From contig CM060984.1 in NCBI GenBank assembly GCA_030765065.1, positions 97,569,488 to 97,633,487 of the forward strand: 64,000 bases of DNA. Direction: 5' to 3'. Below are positions 47,300 through 57,763 of this stretch, one piece after another. Each line of letters begins with the position of its first letter. Within the stretch, counting starts at the first letter, position 1. Under the pieces are notes generated by a model. It was not told the origin of the DNA, made no database searches, and was given only the letters and a program-made list of their open reading frames with translations. Source of the DNA: Deroplatys truncata. Taxonomy: Eukaryota; Arthropoda; Insecta; Mantodea; Mantidae. The translations under genes and the position numbers were made by a program.

Positions 47300-47655
47300 T
47301 ACATGCATAATAGTAATAATAAGTAAATGCTCACTTGGGCCAATTACGAATAAATTACAACAGCACGACAACCGCAAACTCCGCCTCCCTCCATCCAGCC
47401 ACACCCAGGACATTCTGGGCAGTCTGCACTAATAGGGGCGCCGTGTGGTCAATAAGACAGCATGTCGTCCACATGCCGCTTAATACATGTGGTTTTCAAG
47501 ACCTCAGACACACTATTTCTGTCAAGTGGTCCTCAATGGTCCCAAGTATGTAGGTGCATTCCTTACCAGGCCTCCCAACAAGAGAAAAATGTCCCCATGC
47601 TGATGTTGGAAATGGAACCCGGATCCCTTCGCACTGCAGGCAGCAGCGTGTTGTG
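47300..47655 (-). mobile_element. SINE-like insertion (B box visible)
   Basis: The minus-strand head is 'cacgctgctgcctgcagtg' with B box 'gggatccgggttcc'. The A-box half is cut off by the next element. The body resembles neither family 1 nor 3. Confidence 0.5.
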
Positions 47656-47661
47656 AAAAAA

Positions 47662-48573
47662 TCTGATGTGATACACTCACATGACTTTCTCTACTCTTGT
47701 ACAAACTATTTTTACAAACGCTTATTCGCCATCTACTTCATGTTAATCGAGATAAACATTTGCAGACTCTATCTTATTGCTAAGTTTCTTGTAGATGTAA
47801 GGGGAATATATATTTACAAGGGCAATATAGATATACAGTAGCCTTTAAGCACATACATATCTCTTAATAGCTGGTTGCTAGGTGCAGCACCATTCCCTTT
47901 CCCACAGATAATACTCTTTGCATATCCAAGACAAAAAAAAATGAATAACGAATTTCCATTTGAGAAAATAAGTATTGAAAAATTTAAGGGAATAACAAGC
48001 AATATCTCGAAAATGGTTCACTCAACAACAAAAATGTATATAACATAAATTGTGTATTTTAACGCGATCTACATTTTTGTGTGGTAAAATTTTGTCTATC
48101 TGTCATGGTTTATCAGTTATGCAAAAGTCGTTCACAATGAAGAATACTTTTGGAGACATTCCCAGAAAATTCGAGATATACATTTCATTTGTCATGAAAA
48201 TATCTTAAACATATGATATTTTAATCAAAAACGTTAGAGCCATTTTTGAGAAAATTAAAATTTTCGAAAAATCTTCCATGTAAAGGGTAATCTGGGGTGG
48301 GGGATTTTCTTGAAAACCTTCGTGTCGCGTCTCTGGAAGATATTGAACCTGAATACCAAGTTTGGTGCTTTATCCGACTGTTCGTTTCTGAGTTATGCTG
48401 TTCAGAGACACACACACAGATACACAGACAGACACACACACGGACATGTTTCCAAAAATGCTTTTTTTTGGATTCAGGGGTCTCAAAACATGTATTTCTG
48501 GTGAAATCTCGGTATCGAATTTTTGGGTGGAATACAATACTTCCCCTACTTACTATACGTAGTAGAGAAAGTA
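47662..48573 (+). mobile_element. RC-like copy, full length (subfamily I)
   Basis: TCTGATGTGATACACTCA to 'cgtagtagagaaagta', about 911 bp, inserted after an A-run. A CA/GACA tract is at 48408-48440. The subfamily-I block near 47836-47880 is near-identical to that of the 4912 copy. Confidence 0.92.
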
Positions 48574-48579
48574 ATAATG

Positions 48580-48584
48580 TAATG

Positions 48585-48620
<36 letters not shown>
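48580..48620. repeat. (ATA)n microsatellite
   Basis: About 12 AATAAT-type trinucleotide units directly after the RC-like terminus. Confidence 0.95.
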
Positions 48621-48621
<1 letters not shown>

Positions 48622-48783
48622 TAATAATAGTCAATAACTAAAATATAATTTTGCTTAAAACAAAATTATACATTGGGGCCCGAACTGGGTGGTGCATCAT
48701 AACTTATTCTCGTGCTCGGTTCAGATCGGTCCGGGCCAAGCCAAACCTAAGAATTTCGGCCCGTGCGGACCTCTACTGAGGAG

Positions 48784-49095
48784 TGAGCCAGTAGTCTCCA
48801 GATTTTTTCTATCGACAAAATTGCTATATTCGTTGCAACAGTTCCCATAACGACTTTTTGTTTATAAAATACTCATTGTATTTCATTTTGGAATCTCTTC
48901 CAGTAAGATGACCATAAAAAGGCAAAAACAAAACAAATATTTTTGGATGAATAGTGCATGTTGGTGATATGACAGTTAACGAATCCTTTAATACATTTTA
49001 TAGTAGAAGCTAATTATACCTGATCAACAATGCATAACAGTCGTATCAGGGGTACTACTAGAGATTCTGCCGTAAGCTCGGAGTTCAATTTGCTT
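48784..49095. other. unassigned DNA
   Basis: Nothing recognisable. Confidence 0.35.
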
Positions 49096-49096
49096 T

Positions 49097-50380
49097 TACC
49101 TGCTCTATCACCGATACATATTAGGTAGAGGAAGTACTTGTTTCATTAAGAAATTTGGTATCCAGATTCCACCTCAAATATACGTTTTAAGATCCACTGA
49201 ATGCAAGAAAAGCACTTTTACTTTCTCTAGCCCGTATGTATATAGTAGGTAGAGAAGCTACTACATTCCACCCAAAAACTTGATACCGAGATTTCATCGG
49301 AAATGCATGTTTTGAGGCTCCCTGAACGCATAAAAAAGAAAGCAGTTTTAGAAAAACGTCCGTGTGTATTAGTTAATCTGTGTGGGTGTGTCTGTGAACA
49401 GCATAACTCAAAAACGAAAAGTCTGACAAACACCAAACTTGGTATTTAGGTTCAATAACTTCCAAAGATGTGAAATGAAGATATTCAAGAAAATCCCCCC
49501 CTCAACTACCCTTTACATGAAACAGTTTGTGAAAATTTGTATTTTATAAAAGATGGCTCTAACGATTGTGATTAAAAAACAATATATTAAAAGAAATGTA
49601 CATTAAAAATAAAACGTATATCTTAAATTTTCTGGGAGTAGCCAGATCCTCTTCATTTGGAAGGAATTTTGTATAACTGATAAACGTTAAGTGATAGACG
49701 AGAACAAACTGCACAAAAAACGTAAATCTCTCTAAAACACACAATTTATTCCAAATAAATTTTTGTGGCATCAACCATTTCCAAGATATCCATTATTAGT
49801 GGTTCTAATTGTTCAATACTCAGGCATTCTTAAAGTTTTGTCGATTTTCAGTTGTTTCCTGTGATTTCATGGAAAGAGTAGGAAATTTTACGGCCAGTGT
49901 ATAGCATCTGGTTCTAAAACATTTGACTATCGTTATCCCCATTGTATCTATAATGAAATGTGTAATTTAGCTATTTCCGGAAATATTTATCTCCATTAAA
50001 ATGAAGTATATAGGAAAATAAACTTTCGTAAAAATAATCTGTAAATCCACTAATAAGCGTTAGAGGGTGGAGGAAGCCATGTGAATGTAACACATCAGAT
50101 GTTTACAAAGCATAACTCAAAAACGAAAAATTCGGATAAACACCAAATTTCACACTTGAGTTTAACACTATTACGTGCACTAAAATATTTTCAAGAAAAT
50201 TCCCCTACACCAAACTAACCATTAAATGGAAAATATTATTTTTAATTAGATATCTCAAACAGCTTCTAGTAGTGTTTATTAAAATATATTTGGGATTATA
50301 ACGTGACACTGTATGAATATATTGAATTGTATGAGAATAACCTATGAGGTCTTGGGAAATTGTGAGGAACAGACAATTGG
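49097..50380 (-). mobile_element. outer RC-like copy split by a same-strand copy
   Basis: Piece 49097-49219 ('acctgctctatcaccgatac' to 'gcaagaaaagcactttt') continues after the inner copy at about 50100 ('gcataactcaaaaacgaaaa') and on through 'caaactaaccattaaatgg' to about 50370, where it decays. The joint is in the T-run following 'gcattttt'. Confidence 0.75.
49220..50099 (-). mobile_element. RC-like copy nested in an older one
   Basis: 'actttctctagcccgtatgt' with hairpin arms CTCTA and TAGAG, to 'gtgaatgtaacacatcagat'. The GT tract is interrupted at about 49362-49397. Confidence 0.84.
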
Positions 50381-50690
50381 ATAAGCATAGAGTTCATTTG
50401 TAGCCGTTTGGGAAATATTATACGTTGCATGTTTATACCTTCCTAATTATGTCATAAGACAGAAATACTTTATAATTTCATTTTATGTACTTTCTCTACT
50501 AGAGAGCCTTCGTTTCGTTGTCTGGCCGTATTACAGGGAATTGTGTGCCCTGTAATGCGCTGTTTCTAACCGGCTCTGTTCTACCTCTACCTCCCTCTTC
50601 GTGTGCCGGCTAATCGGTTGACGTGAAGTTTGGCTGTACAGAGGTTAACAGTTGTGAAACCAAGCTTTTCAGTTTTTAGTGTGTTAGGCT
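50381..50690. other. unassigned DNA; leader of the transposase pseudogene possible
   Basis: A GC-richer stretch at 50505-50610 with 'tacagggaattgtgtgccctg' (an inverted pair) lies upstream of the HTH transposase remnant and may be its 5' untranslated part. No terminal repeat was identified. Confidence 0.35.
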
Positions 50691-50694
50691 TGTT

Positions 50695-51213
50695 ATGATG
50701 ACAATAAATCTGTATATCTACTTAGCGCACATACTCTTCATGTATGATTCCTGTGTAATAGAAAACTTTTGTATAGAAACGAGACGGCTATATATAGACG
50801 GCTTCCCTGCTGTTTGTGCGCCTCACAGAGAAACGGTCCGTAATCTTTTGAATAGATTTAAAGAAAGGGGATCTATAGATAAGAAGAAACCGAAGATAAA
50901 TCGTATTGTATTTGCAGAGGAAAAACTCAATGATATTGGAGAAAACGAAGTCCAAAGAAATCTCCGAGAAAGCTTGTACAGGAATCACGAATTTTGCAAA
51001 CCTCGGCTAGGAATGCCACTAAACGTATGACCCTATAAGATAACTGCAGTTCAGAAATTGCAACCACGCGATAATGTGAGTAGAGTTAGTTTCTGCAATT
51101 GGGTTATTTGTATAATATTAATGAGCGCTCTATTGACAGCATTTAACTTTTTTATGGAGAAACATGGTCATATTTACGTGCCTATCAATGAATATGAATG
51201 CAAATTTTCTTAA
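50695..51213 (+). pseudogene. HTH transposase pseudogene (insect DUF4817-like)
   Basis: The open frame 50695-51030 has a helix-turn-helix pattern in residues 35-75: 'FPAVCAPHRETVRNLLNRFK', followed by 'ERGSIDKKKPKINRIVFAEE'. It has the usual 'P-x-x-x-T-(I/V)-x-x-L-(V/L)-x-(K/R)-F' helix, the G-S linker and a basic stretch. The frame then hits TGA at 51028, where relatives have an Arg codon before PYK. Reading on in the same frame gives PYKITAVQKLQPRDNVSRVS and 'FCNW', the segment that precedes the catalytic domain in this family. It then becomes unrecognisable and ends at 51213. The arginine-to-stop change fits CGA to TGA. The catalytic DDE part is missing or decayed. The family name is from memory of insect genome annotation. 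Confidence 0.72.
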
Positions 51214-51424
51214 AGGCGTGAGAGATTTGTTACAGCACAAGGATATAATTTCCAAAATCTTCTATGACGAAGGTGTGTGGTTACTGTACCTAGGATTTGC
51301 ATGAGAAATGTATGCGCTTGAATTTAAGGGGATATCTGTGCATATTTGTCTCCACCGGCAAACAGCGTGCTTTCCGGTGCCAAGAAAATTCCAGTTACGC
51401 GGCCACGGATCCAAACGAATGATC
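51214..51424. other. decayed downstream sequence
   Basis: Possibly the eroded catalytic region of the preceding transposase; no motif is legible. Confidence 0.3.
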
Positions 51425-52172
51425 TGTACTTACTTTAGTGGGTACAGGAAGTTATGCATTCCACCCGAAAATCCAATATGAAGATTTCACCGGAATTACA
51501 CGTTTTGAGATCCCTGAATAAAACAATATTTTTTATATAAAAAGACCAGTGTGCGTTTGTATCTGTCTGTGTGTCTGTCTGTGAATAGTATAACTCAAAA
51601 GTGAAAAGTACAGCGTCTTCCAAACAACGCAATTTATGTCAATTTTTTTTGTGGCGCTAGACATTTCTAAGATATTCCCTGTTATTAGTTTGCATTTTCA
51701 AACGCTTTCAAGGATAAGTCGTTATTCATTTTTTCTCGTCGTTATGCAAAGAGAACGGAATTTCAAAGCCATTACATGGCAATCCACACTTAAAAGATTT
51801 GACGATCGCTTAGTGTTCTGAGTTTTTGAGGGTTTTTTTATGGACGCTCTTTAACTGCTGTGGTTCATAGCGTCCCTTTCTATATTGGGCGTGAAAGACC
51901 GGTAATTTTGATCAGAAGCCTCTTTATCAGGCTTGAGGTTATTTTATGTGCCGTAAATCTACGACGCGAGACCACCGGCTTTACTTCCCTTCCAAAGGAA
52001 GCCATGCTAAGGATTTGTCTTCTGTATTCCCCTTCTACCTACAATGAAAAGTATAACAAAAACATTTCTGCAAATGTTTATATAAATTAACATTAAACAG
52101 AGAGAAGAATAAGCTTTTGTAAGAATAGTTTGTAGAAGAGTGAGTAGAGAAATGCATATGAATGTAACAATT
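51425..52172 (-). mobile_element. RC-like copy with internal deletion and SINE
   Basis: From 'acttactttagtgggtacag' through a GTCTGT tract (51551-51583). A deletion then joins 'aaaagtacagcgtcttcc' directly to 'acgcaatttatgtcaat'. It is interrupted by a SINE at 51828 and ends 'gaatgtaacaatt'. Confidence 0.75.
51828..52018 (-). mobile_element. SINE family 1, 5'-truncated
   Basis: Body only: 'tatggacgctctttaactgc', 'cctctttatcaggcttgagg' and 'ctttacttcccttcc'. The tRNA-like head is missing. Confidence 0.82.
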
Positions 52173-52385
52173 CTTCTTTTTCTCGCGATCGTGCAAAGAG
52201 AAATGGTATGTGTAAGCCATTACATAGCGATCCGTTTTTTTAAAAATCTGAGTATTGCTTTAGCCTGTTATACCTTTAACGAATTGTGTAAATGTGTTAT
52301 GAAAGTTTATCTCGATTAAGAAGAGAGAGACAGAAGCAAAAGCTTTCATAAGAATAGTTTGTAGAAGAGTGGGTAGAGAACAGAA
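52173..52385 (-). mobile_element. RC-like fragment, tail part
   Basis: 'tctcgcgatcgtgcaaagag', 'catagcgatccg' and 'gtttgtagaagagtgggtag'. The last quarter of a minus copy, directly behind another. Confidence 0.65.
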
Positions 52386-52429
52386 TGGAATGTGACTCGG
52401 CACCGATCCAGTGAATGACGATATTGTTT

Positions 52430-52925
52430 TTAGCACTCTCGAGGGGCGCTCCCGAAAAGGAGGGATGAGCTAAGATGAGACACCGGGCGATCGGAACCAG
52501 GATTGGCGGCAAAGCAATGACAGGGACTCTACAGTTTCCAGATTGAGACGCCCTGACAGTCGGACAGGCAGACCAGGGACCCCACCCCACGAGGGTCCAA
52601 GGTCTCCCCAAGGGGTGGTCCGTATACCCGGACAACCAGCCGAGGGGAGGAGAAAGTTCCACAGAGAGCATCCTTTATCCCTGCCACGCTGCACCAGAAT
52701 ACCATTGCCAACATTTCCAACCCTGAAACTGACCTAACGGGGTGAAGGATGAATGGAACGATATCGAAGGACAGGAAATCCGGGGGATGGGAGAAACCAG
52801 TACAGCATTCGGGAACCCCCCTCCCAAAACATAACCTTGGGGGAGAGTGGGCATCGCCGGGAATCGAACATGTGACCTCCCGAATGCAAGTTGCACACTT
52901 TACTGCGACGCAACCTCTCACGGTT
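52430..52925 (-). mobile_element. GC-rich SINE, family 3-like
   Basis: The minus-strand head is 'gagaggttgcgtcgcagtaa' with B-box-like 'catgttcgattcccgg'. The body includes 'gtttctcccatcccccgg' and several GGGG blocks. Four overlapping open frames on both strands (up to 141 codons) arise from the GC content and carry no motif. Confidence 0.7.
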
Positions 52926-53479
52926 GCGTAGAGAAAGTCTTGTAAATACAACATTAGAGTTTATTTTTCTTCCTTCCAATCTCAAGAACTCAGGCTGACC
53001 ATTTTAGATGCTATTTTCAAATGTTGTATTCAACTAAACACTTATGACCTACTTTGCATTAATTTATAATTAAAATATATATCGTAAATAACGTAACGTG
53101 TTTAGAGGTGTAACTTTTTAAATGAATTCGGGCATACTGAATTTGTTATGGTTAGAGAAAGTTGTACTAAGTTCCCATCAGATTTTTAAGGTATATTCAA
53201 CATCTTAGGTAATATCGGACGACTACCTGGGGGTTATTTGGTACACATGATTCGTTGTGTGTCGCATAGATGGTCTAAGTTGGTACCACATAACCTCGGT
53301 TTATAGTTACCTTTCTGTGCTATGTGGTTATTTCCCCTGGTATTAGGAAAAGTTAAGAAGTTGCTGTCATGGCGGAGAAATTTGAGTCGGACATTGAAGA
53401 GGCATGGCAAATATGATGTGCTTCTTCGGTTCCTAATAAATCCAAGTGAATGCATTTAAATGCTACATTTAAAAATCGT
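52926..53479. other. unassigned DNA
   Basis: A short 'gagaaagttgtactaagttc' to 'catcagatttttaagg' at 53154-53195 may be an RC-like tail. Otherwise nothing. Confidence 0.35.
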
Positions 53480-54024
53480 TGTCTTAACATTCACACCACT
53501 ATCTCTACCGTCTATCGCATATTAGTGTATCTGCAAATTATTCTTACGAGAGTAAGTTACTTTACTTGCCCGACCGCCGCGCCGACCCACCGACACATCC
53601 GCTGCGTCACAATGATACAGAATTTGTTTGCTCCTCGACAGGGTACTGATCCAAGGCATTGGCTAATAAGTCAATGGGGTTGGAAGTCCTACAAAGAGGA
53701 GGATAAACAGTTAAATAAGACGAAGAAGCTTAATGTTCACTAGTTATACAAGGTTATACAAAATTCTTTCCGAATGTACAGCACTTCACAAGATATTCCA
53801 AGAAAATTGAAGATATACATTTATTTATCGCGTAAAAAGCTGTAATATATGGTATTTTAATCAAAATCTTAATTTTGAAAAATGTTCCATATAAAGGGTA
53901 GTTTGGGGTTGGGGATGGGATTACCTTGGAAATCTGTGTGTTCATCTTTGGAAGGTACTACTGAATCTAAATACCAAGGTTGGTATTTATCCGACTTTTT
54001 GTTTTTAGTTATGCTGTACACAGG

Positions 54025-54061
<37 letters not shown>

Positions 54062-54180
54062 CCTTTTTTCTAAATATATATTGGATTCAGGAGGCCTCAA
54101 AACATGTACGCATTTCCGGTGAAATTCTGGTATCACTCGGTACCTTCTCTACTTATTAGGTAGGTGGTAGAGAAAGTAAA
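53480..54180 (+). mobile_element. RC-like copy with internal replacement
   Basis: The 5' end piece 'acattcacaccactatctcta' (53487) is interrupted at about 53558 by a SINE piece. It resumes at 53742 ('agttatacaaggttatacaa') and ends 'ggtggtagagaaagta' (54179). A CA tract is at 54027-54059. Confidence 0.75.
53560..53740 (+). mobile_element. SINE family 4, 3' end fragment
   Basis: 'gctcctcgacagggtactga' and 'gaagtcctacaaagaggagg' match the 3' end of the block at 21755-21835. The preceding 'cgaccgccgcgccgaccc' is GC-rich. Confidence 0.55.
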
Positions 54181-54184
54181 AAGT

Positions 54185-54465
54185 TTTTAGATGGCAAGAA
54201 TTTAGTGGTGTTTAGCGCCCGTTCGTACTGTATACAGCACCACTGGAGATGGACACTAATGATTCATGCAATGAAATTATAGTTGGGAAAAGAATTTTGG
54301 GAAGGAAAAGTTCCAAGCCTAAGTTTAGGGTATCTCTCTGGCATTTTCCAGTTGTGAGGACTGAAAACCTCATTACGGAGAACGGTCATTGCGAGAATTG
54401 AACCGCTGACCTCCGTCCATGAGTCGGTGTCTTAACGACTTCAGCCAGCTGTGTCGATGATGACA
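54185..54465 (-). mobile_element. SINE-like element, separate family
   Basis: The minus-strand head has A-box region 'agctggctgaagtcgttaag' and B box 'gcggttcaattctcg', about 35 nt apart. The body is not shared with families 1-4. It directly abuts the preceding RC-like end. Confidence 0.7.
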
Positions 54466-54576
54466 AGAAGAATGACATGAAGGAGAAGAACAAGAAAGTA
54501 ATTCTGCTAGTTTCAGCGCGTATGCTAATGAGAAAATCGACTTGATGTCTAAATTAAATGCATATTAAAAAATAAA

Positions 54577-54865
54577 AGCATGAGTGACTGGTGGTTAGCA
54601 TGTTATATTCCAAATCCAGAGGTCCGGGTTCGATTCTCGTTTGGTGAATGGAAATTTTTCTTTTGCTGTGATTATCCTAATCCTCCCAAGAGTCTGGAAG
54701 TGTGGGTGATAATGTAAATGTATCTGAAAAAAAATTAAGAGAAAACCCAAAGATTAACAGCATAGTAAAACGAGTGAAAATTATTGTCGATGAGGAATTG
54801 TTTCAAAGGCTAAACCGCCAATATGACCTTAGATGATAAAAAATCGAAAAAAGAACAAAACATAA
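54577..54865 (+). mobile_element. SINE family 2 with tRNA-like head
   Basis: A-box region 'actggtggttagcatgttat', B box 'ccgggttcgattctc', then 'gagtctggaagtgtgggtga', 'caaagattaacagcatagta' and 'aggctaaaccgcc'. A-rich tail. Confidence 0.82.
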
Positions 54866-55622
54866 GTAAAAACAAAGACTGAAATGGTAAAAAGTTAACT
54901 AGGCTGTGATATGAGTAGTGCCTATAGGCTGCAAAAACACCAGAAAAGGTGAATACCTTAGGTTGGCAGCAACGAATGGGAAAACCAACTTTTCAGGTAT
55001 GTCAAGATGGATGGTAAAACAGGATTGTTCAAAAATATATATGTAAAACGCTCTGTGCTATAAACAAAACAAAATTTACACCAGTGTAGTGACCAGAAAG
55101 GTTATCACTTATCGTATTAAGATTTTAGTTTTTTAAGGGGTAGCTGGCAACCTTATCAGTACAGGTTGAGATCCGAGCAGAATATTCGCTGTTTGTTTAC
55201 TGTATCACGGATATTGAGGGTCTGCGAGCAGCACAATTCACATTGATGGTGCGCAGAGCAAATAGAGGCGTGTGAAGGTAGACACTGTGACCAATCCCGT
55301 TGTTTACTCAGGAGTTAGAGCCACGGTAAGCAGACGTGACAAGCCTCGAGCCGTAGAGTTTAGGCAAGGCAACTTCCGAAATAGTGCGCCAGATAAAGAG
55401 AAGAGACGCTCCTCTCTAATTGGCTTCAAGCCATAAACCTCAATTTTTTCCCTGTCGCTCTCAGCTGCATTCCTCGTTTGAGAAAGCACAGACGCGATGA
55501 TCAAGGTCCGTATTCTTGGATGAAAGGGTGAATACAGGGAGTAAAAATGCTGTCTGACACATTAGACTTCAGAAAATCCCCTGCTGAAAGCAATTCCCTT
55601 AAAGTTATGCATACTCATTTTT
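54866..55622. other. unassigned DNA
   Basis: Nothing recognisable; the minus frame 55304-55504 has no motif. Confidence 0.4.
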
Positions 55623-55759
55623 ACTTTCTCTACTACGTATAGTAAGTAGGGGAAGTATTGCATTCCACCCAAAAATTCGATACCGAGATTTCGCCGGAAA
55701 TAGATGTTTTGAGACCTCCTGAATACAAAAAAAGCATTTTTGGAAACATGTCCGTGTGT

Positions 55760-55793
<34 letters not shown>

Positions 55794-56490
55794 CTGTGAA
55801 CAGCATAACTCAAAAACGAACAGTCGGATAAACACTAAACTTGGTATTTAGGTTCAGTATCTTCCAGAGATGCGACACGAAGGTTTTCAAGAAATTCCCC
55901 CTACCCCAGACTACCCTTTACATGGAACATTTTTCGAAAATTTTAATTTTCTCAAAAATGGCTCTAACGATTTTGATGAAAATATCATATGTTTAAGATA
56001 TTGTCATGAGAAATGAAATGTATATCTCGAATTTTCTGGGAATGTCTCCAAAAGTATTCTTCATTGTGAACGACTTTTGCATAACTGGTAAACCATAAGA
56101 GATAGACAAACTTTTACTACACAAAAAATGTAGATCGCGTTAAAATACACAACTTATGTCATATACATTTCTTTTGTTGAGTGAACCGTTTTCGAGATAT
56201 TGCTTGTTATTTCCTTAAATTTTCCAATACTTATACTTTTTCTCAAATTCGTTATTCATTTTTTTTGTCCTGGACATGCAAAGAGAATGGAATGCGCCAC
56301 ATAGCAACCAGCGTTAAAATATTTGACTATCCCTTAAAAGTTACCATATTCCCCTTGCATCTACAAGAAAATTACCAATAAGATTGACATCTCGATATCT
56401 CGATTAACATGAAGCATATGGAGAATAGGCGTTTGTAAACATAGATTGTACAAGAGTAGAGAAAGTCATGTGAGTGGAACACATAAGATT
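55623..56490 (-). mobile_element. RC-like copy, full length, young (subfamily II)
   Basis: 'actttctctactacgtatag' to 'gtggaacacataagat', with a GT tract at 55752-55793. Near-identical to the copy at 35068 over its whole length by eye. Confidence 0.92.
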
Positions 56491-56491
56491 T

Positions 56492-57457
56492 TTACTTTCT
56501 CTACTACTTACCAATAGTAAAAATAGAGAAAGTATTGCAATCCACCCAAAAAATCGATAACGAGGTTTCCGTAGAAATACACGTTTGAGGCTCCCTGAAT
56601 CCAAAATCAAGCAATTTTAGAAAAAGTTCTGTGAACAGCATAACTCAAAAACAAAACTTCGGTTAAAAACCAAACTTGGTATTGAAATTCAGTATCTTCC
56701 AAGGATACGACAGTCGTCCACCGTGGTCTAGGGGTACTATGCTAGCCTCTAATTCCAGGTCGCGGGTTCAAACCCGGCGGAGGGCGATGGATTTTTTCTG
56801 GCATGAAATCCTTAGCATGGAAGGGAAGTAGATCTACGGGACGTAAAAGAACCTCAAGCCTGATAAAGAGGCCTCTGAGCAAAATTTCCAGTCTTTCTCA
56901 CCCTATATAGAATGGGACGCTAAGAACCATAGTAGTTAAAGAGCGTCCATAAATAAAACTTAATAAAAAAATAAGGAACGACAGATGAATTTCAAAAAAA
57001 TCCCTCTACCCCTGTAGCCTGTAAAGTCCTCTCCGTTATGAATTACTTTTCTATGATTTGTAAATCGTAAGAGAGATAAAATCTTACAATGTATATTTCA
57101 TTAAAGCACACTATGTAAGATGCGTTTTTTGTAGCGTTAACCATTAGCGAAATATTCTTTGTTATTAGTCGGAATTGTCAAACACTTCAAAGCTTTTTTC
57201 AAGTGGTAAGTGGCTATTCGTTTTTTCTCATGGTCGTGTAAGGAGCATGGAATTTTAAAGCCCTCACATAGTGATGCGCTGTTTAAAAATCTGACTATCG
57301 CTTCAGCCTAGGTATCCTTCTTATACCTATAACGTTTTTATTAATTATATGATGAGTTTATCTGCATCAACAGGAAGTAGAAAGAATAATAATCATGTGT
57401 AAGAATGGTTTGTAGAAATGTGAGTAGAGAAAGTCGTGTGAATGCAAGACATCAGAA
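56492..57457 (-). mobile_element. older RC-like copy interrupted by SINE family 1
   Basis: Starts 'actttctctactacttacca', immediately after the preceding copy, with the simple repeat deleted. It is broken by a SINE at 56714 and resumes 'gatgaatttcaaaaaaatcc', ending 'gtgaatgcaagacatcag'. The two copies are head-to-tail neighbours of different age. Confidence 0.82.
56714..56977 (+). mobile_element. SINE family 1, full length with target duplication
   Basis: Head 'ccaccgtggtctaggggtac', B box 'gcgggttcaaacccgg', family body with a short deletion around 'agcatggaagggaagtaga', A-rich end. Direct repeats ACGACAG lie at 56707-56713 and 56978-56984. Confidence 0.92.
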
Positions 57458-57463
57458 ATTGTT

Positions 57464-57758
57464 TGTTTCTCTGTCGCTTAGCTATGGTAGGTAGCGAAGC
57501 ACTGCATACCACTAAAAATTCCATATCGAGATTTCGATGTTTCATTAATTTTGGTTTTCTTAAAAATTGTTTTATCGATTTTAATTAAAATATTCATCGA
57601 CACATTGACACGAGTAATAAAATTATATCTTTGTTTTCTCTGAATAATCTGTGAAGGCTCCCTTCTGATTGAACGAACACATGTGTAAATTTGAAACCTT
57701 AAGAGATGTGCAAAAACTAAAAAAAAACGTAGAAAGTATAGAATTTCTGTCAAATCAT
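57464..57758 (-). mobile_element. RC-like fragment, internally deleted
   Basis: 'ttctctgtcgcttagctatg' hairpin end. A deletion then joins 'gatatttc' region blocks to 'ttttggttttcttaaaaatt', ending near 'agaatttctgtcaaat'. Confidence 0.65.
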
Positions 57759-57763
57759 TTTTT

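Larger units (their letters stand above)
46945..48775. mobile_element. hAT-type element with 8-bp target duplication, filled by later insertions
   Basis: Ends TAGGGGTCTCCACG (46945) and, inverted, TAGAGGTCCGCACGGGCC (48775) begin inverted GC-rich arms of about 100 bp, rich in 'cgggct' and 'gggccc' units. The left arm has 'gggctcggatcgggtt' and the right arm 'gctcggttcagatcgg'. Direct repeats CTGAGGAA (46937-46944) and CTGAGGAG (48776-48783) flank it. Between the arms lie a (TA)n tract, a SINE-like piece, an RC-like fragment and a complete RC-like copy. No hAT transposase is visible, so this was a small non-autonomous element enlarged to 1.8 kb by later insertions. Confidence 0.82.

Noticed and set aside
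52529..52954. Overlapping frames of 124-141 codons on the minus strand
   Set aside because: All lie within one GC-rich SINE-like block, in several frames at once, without motifs.
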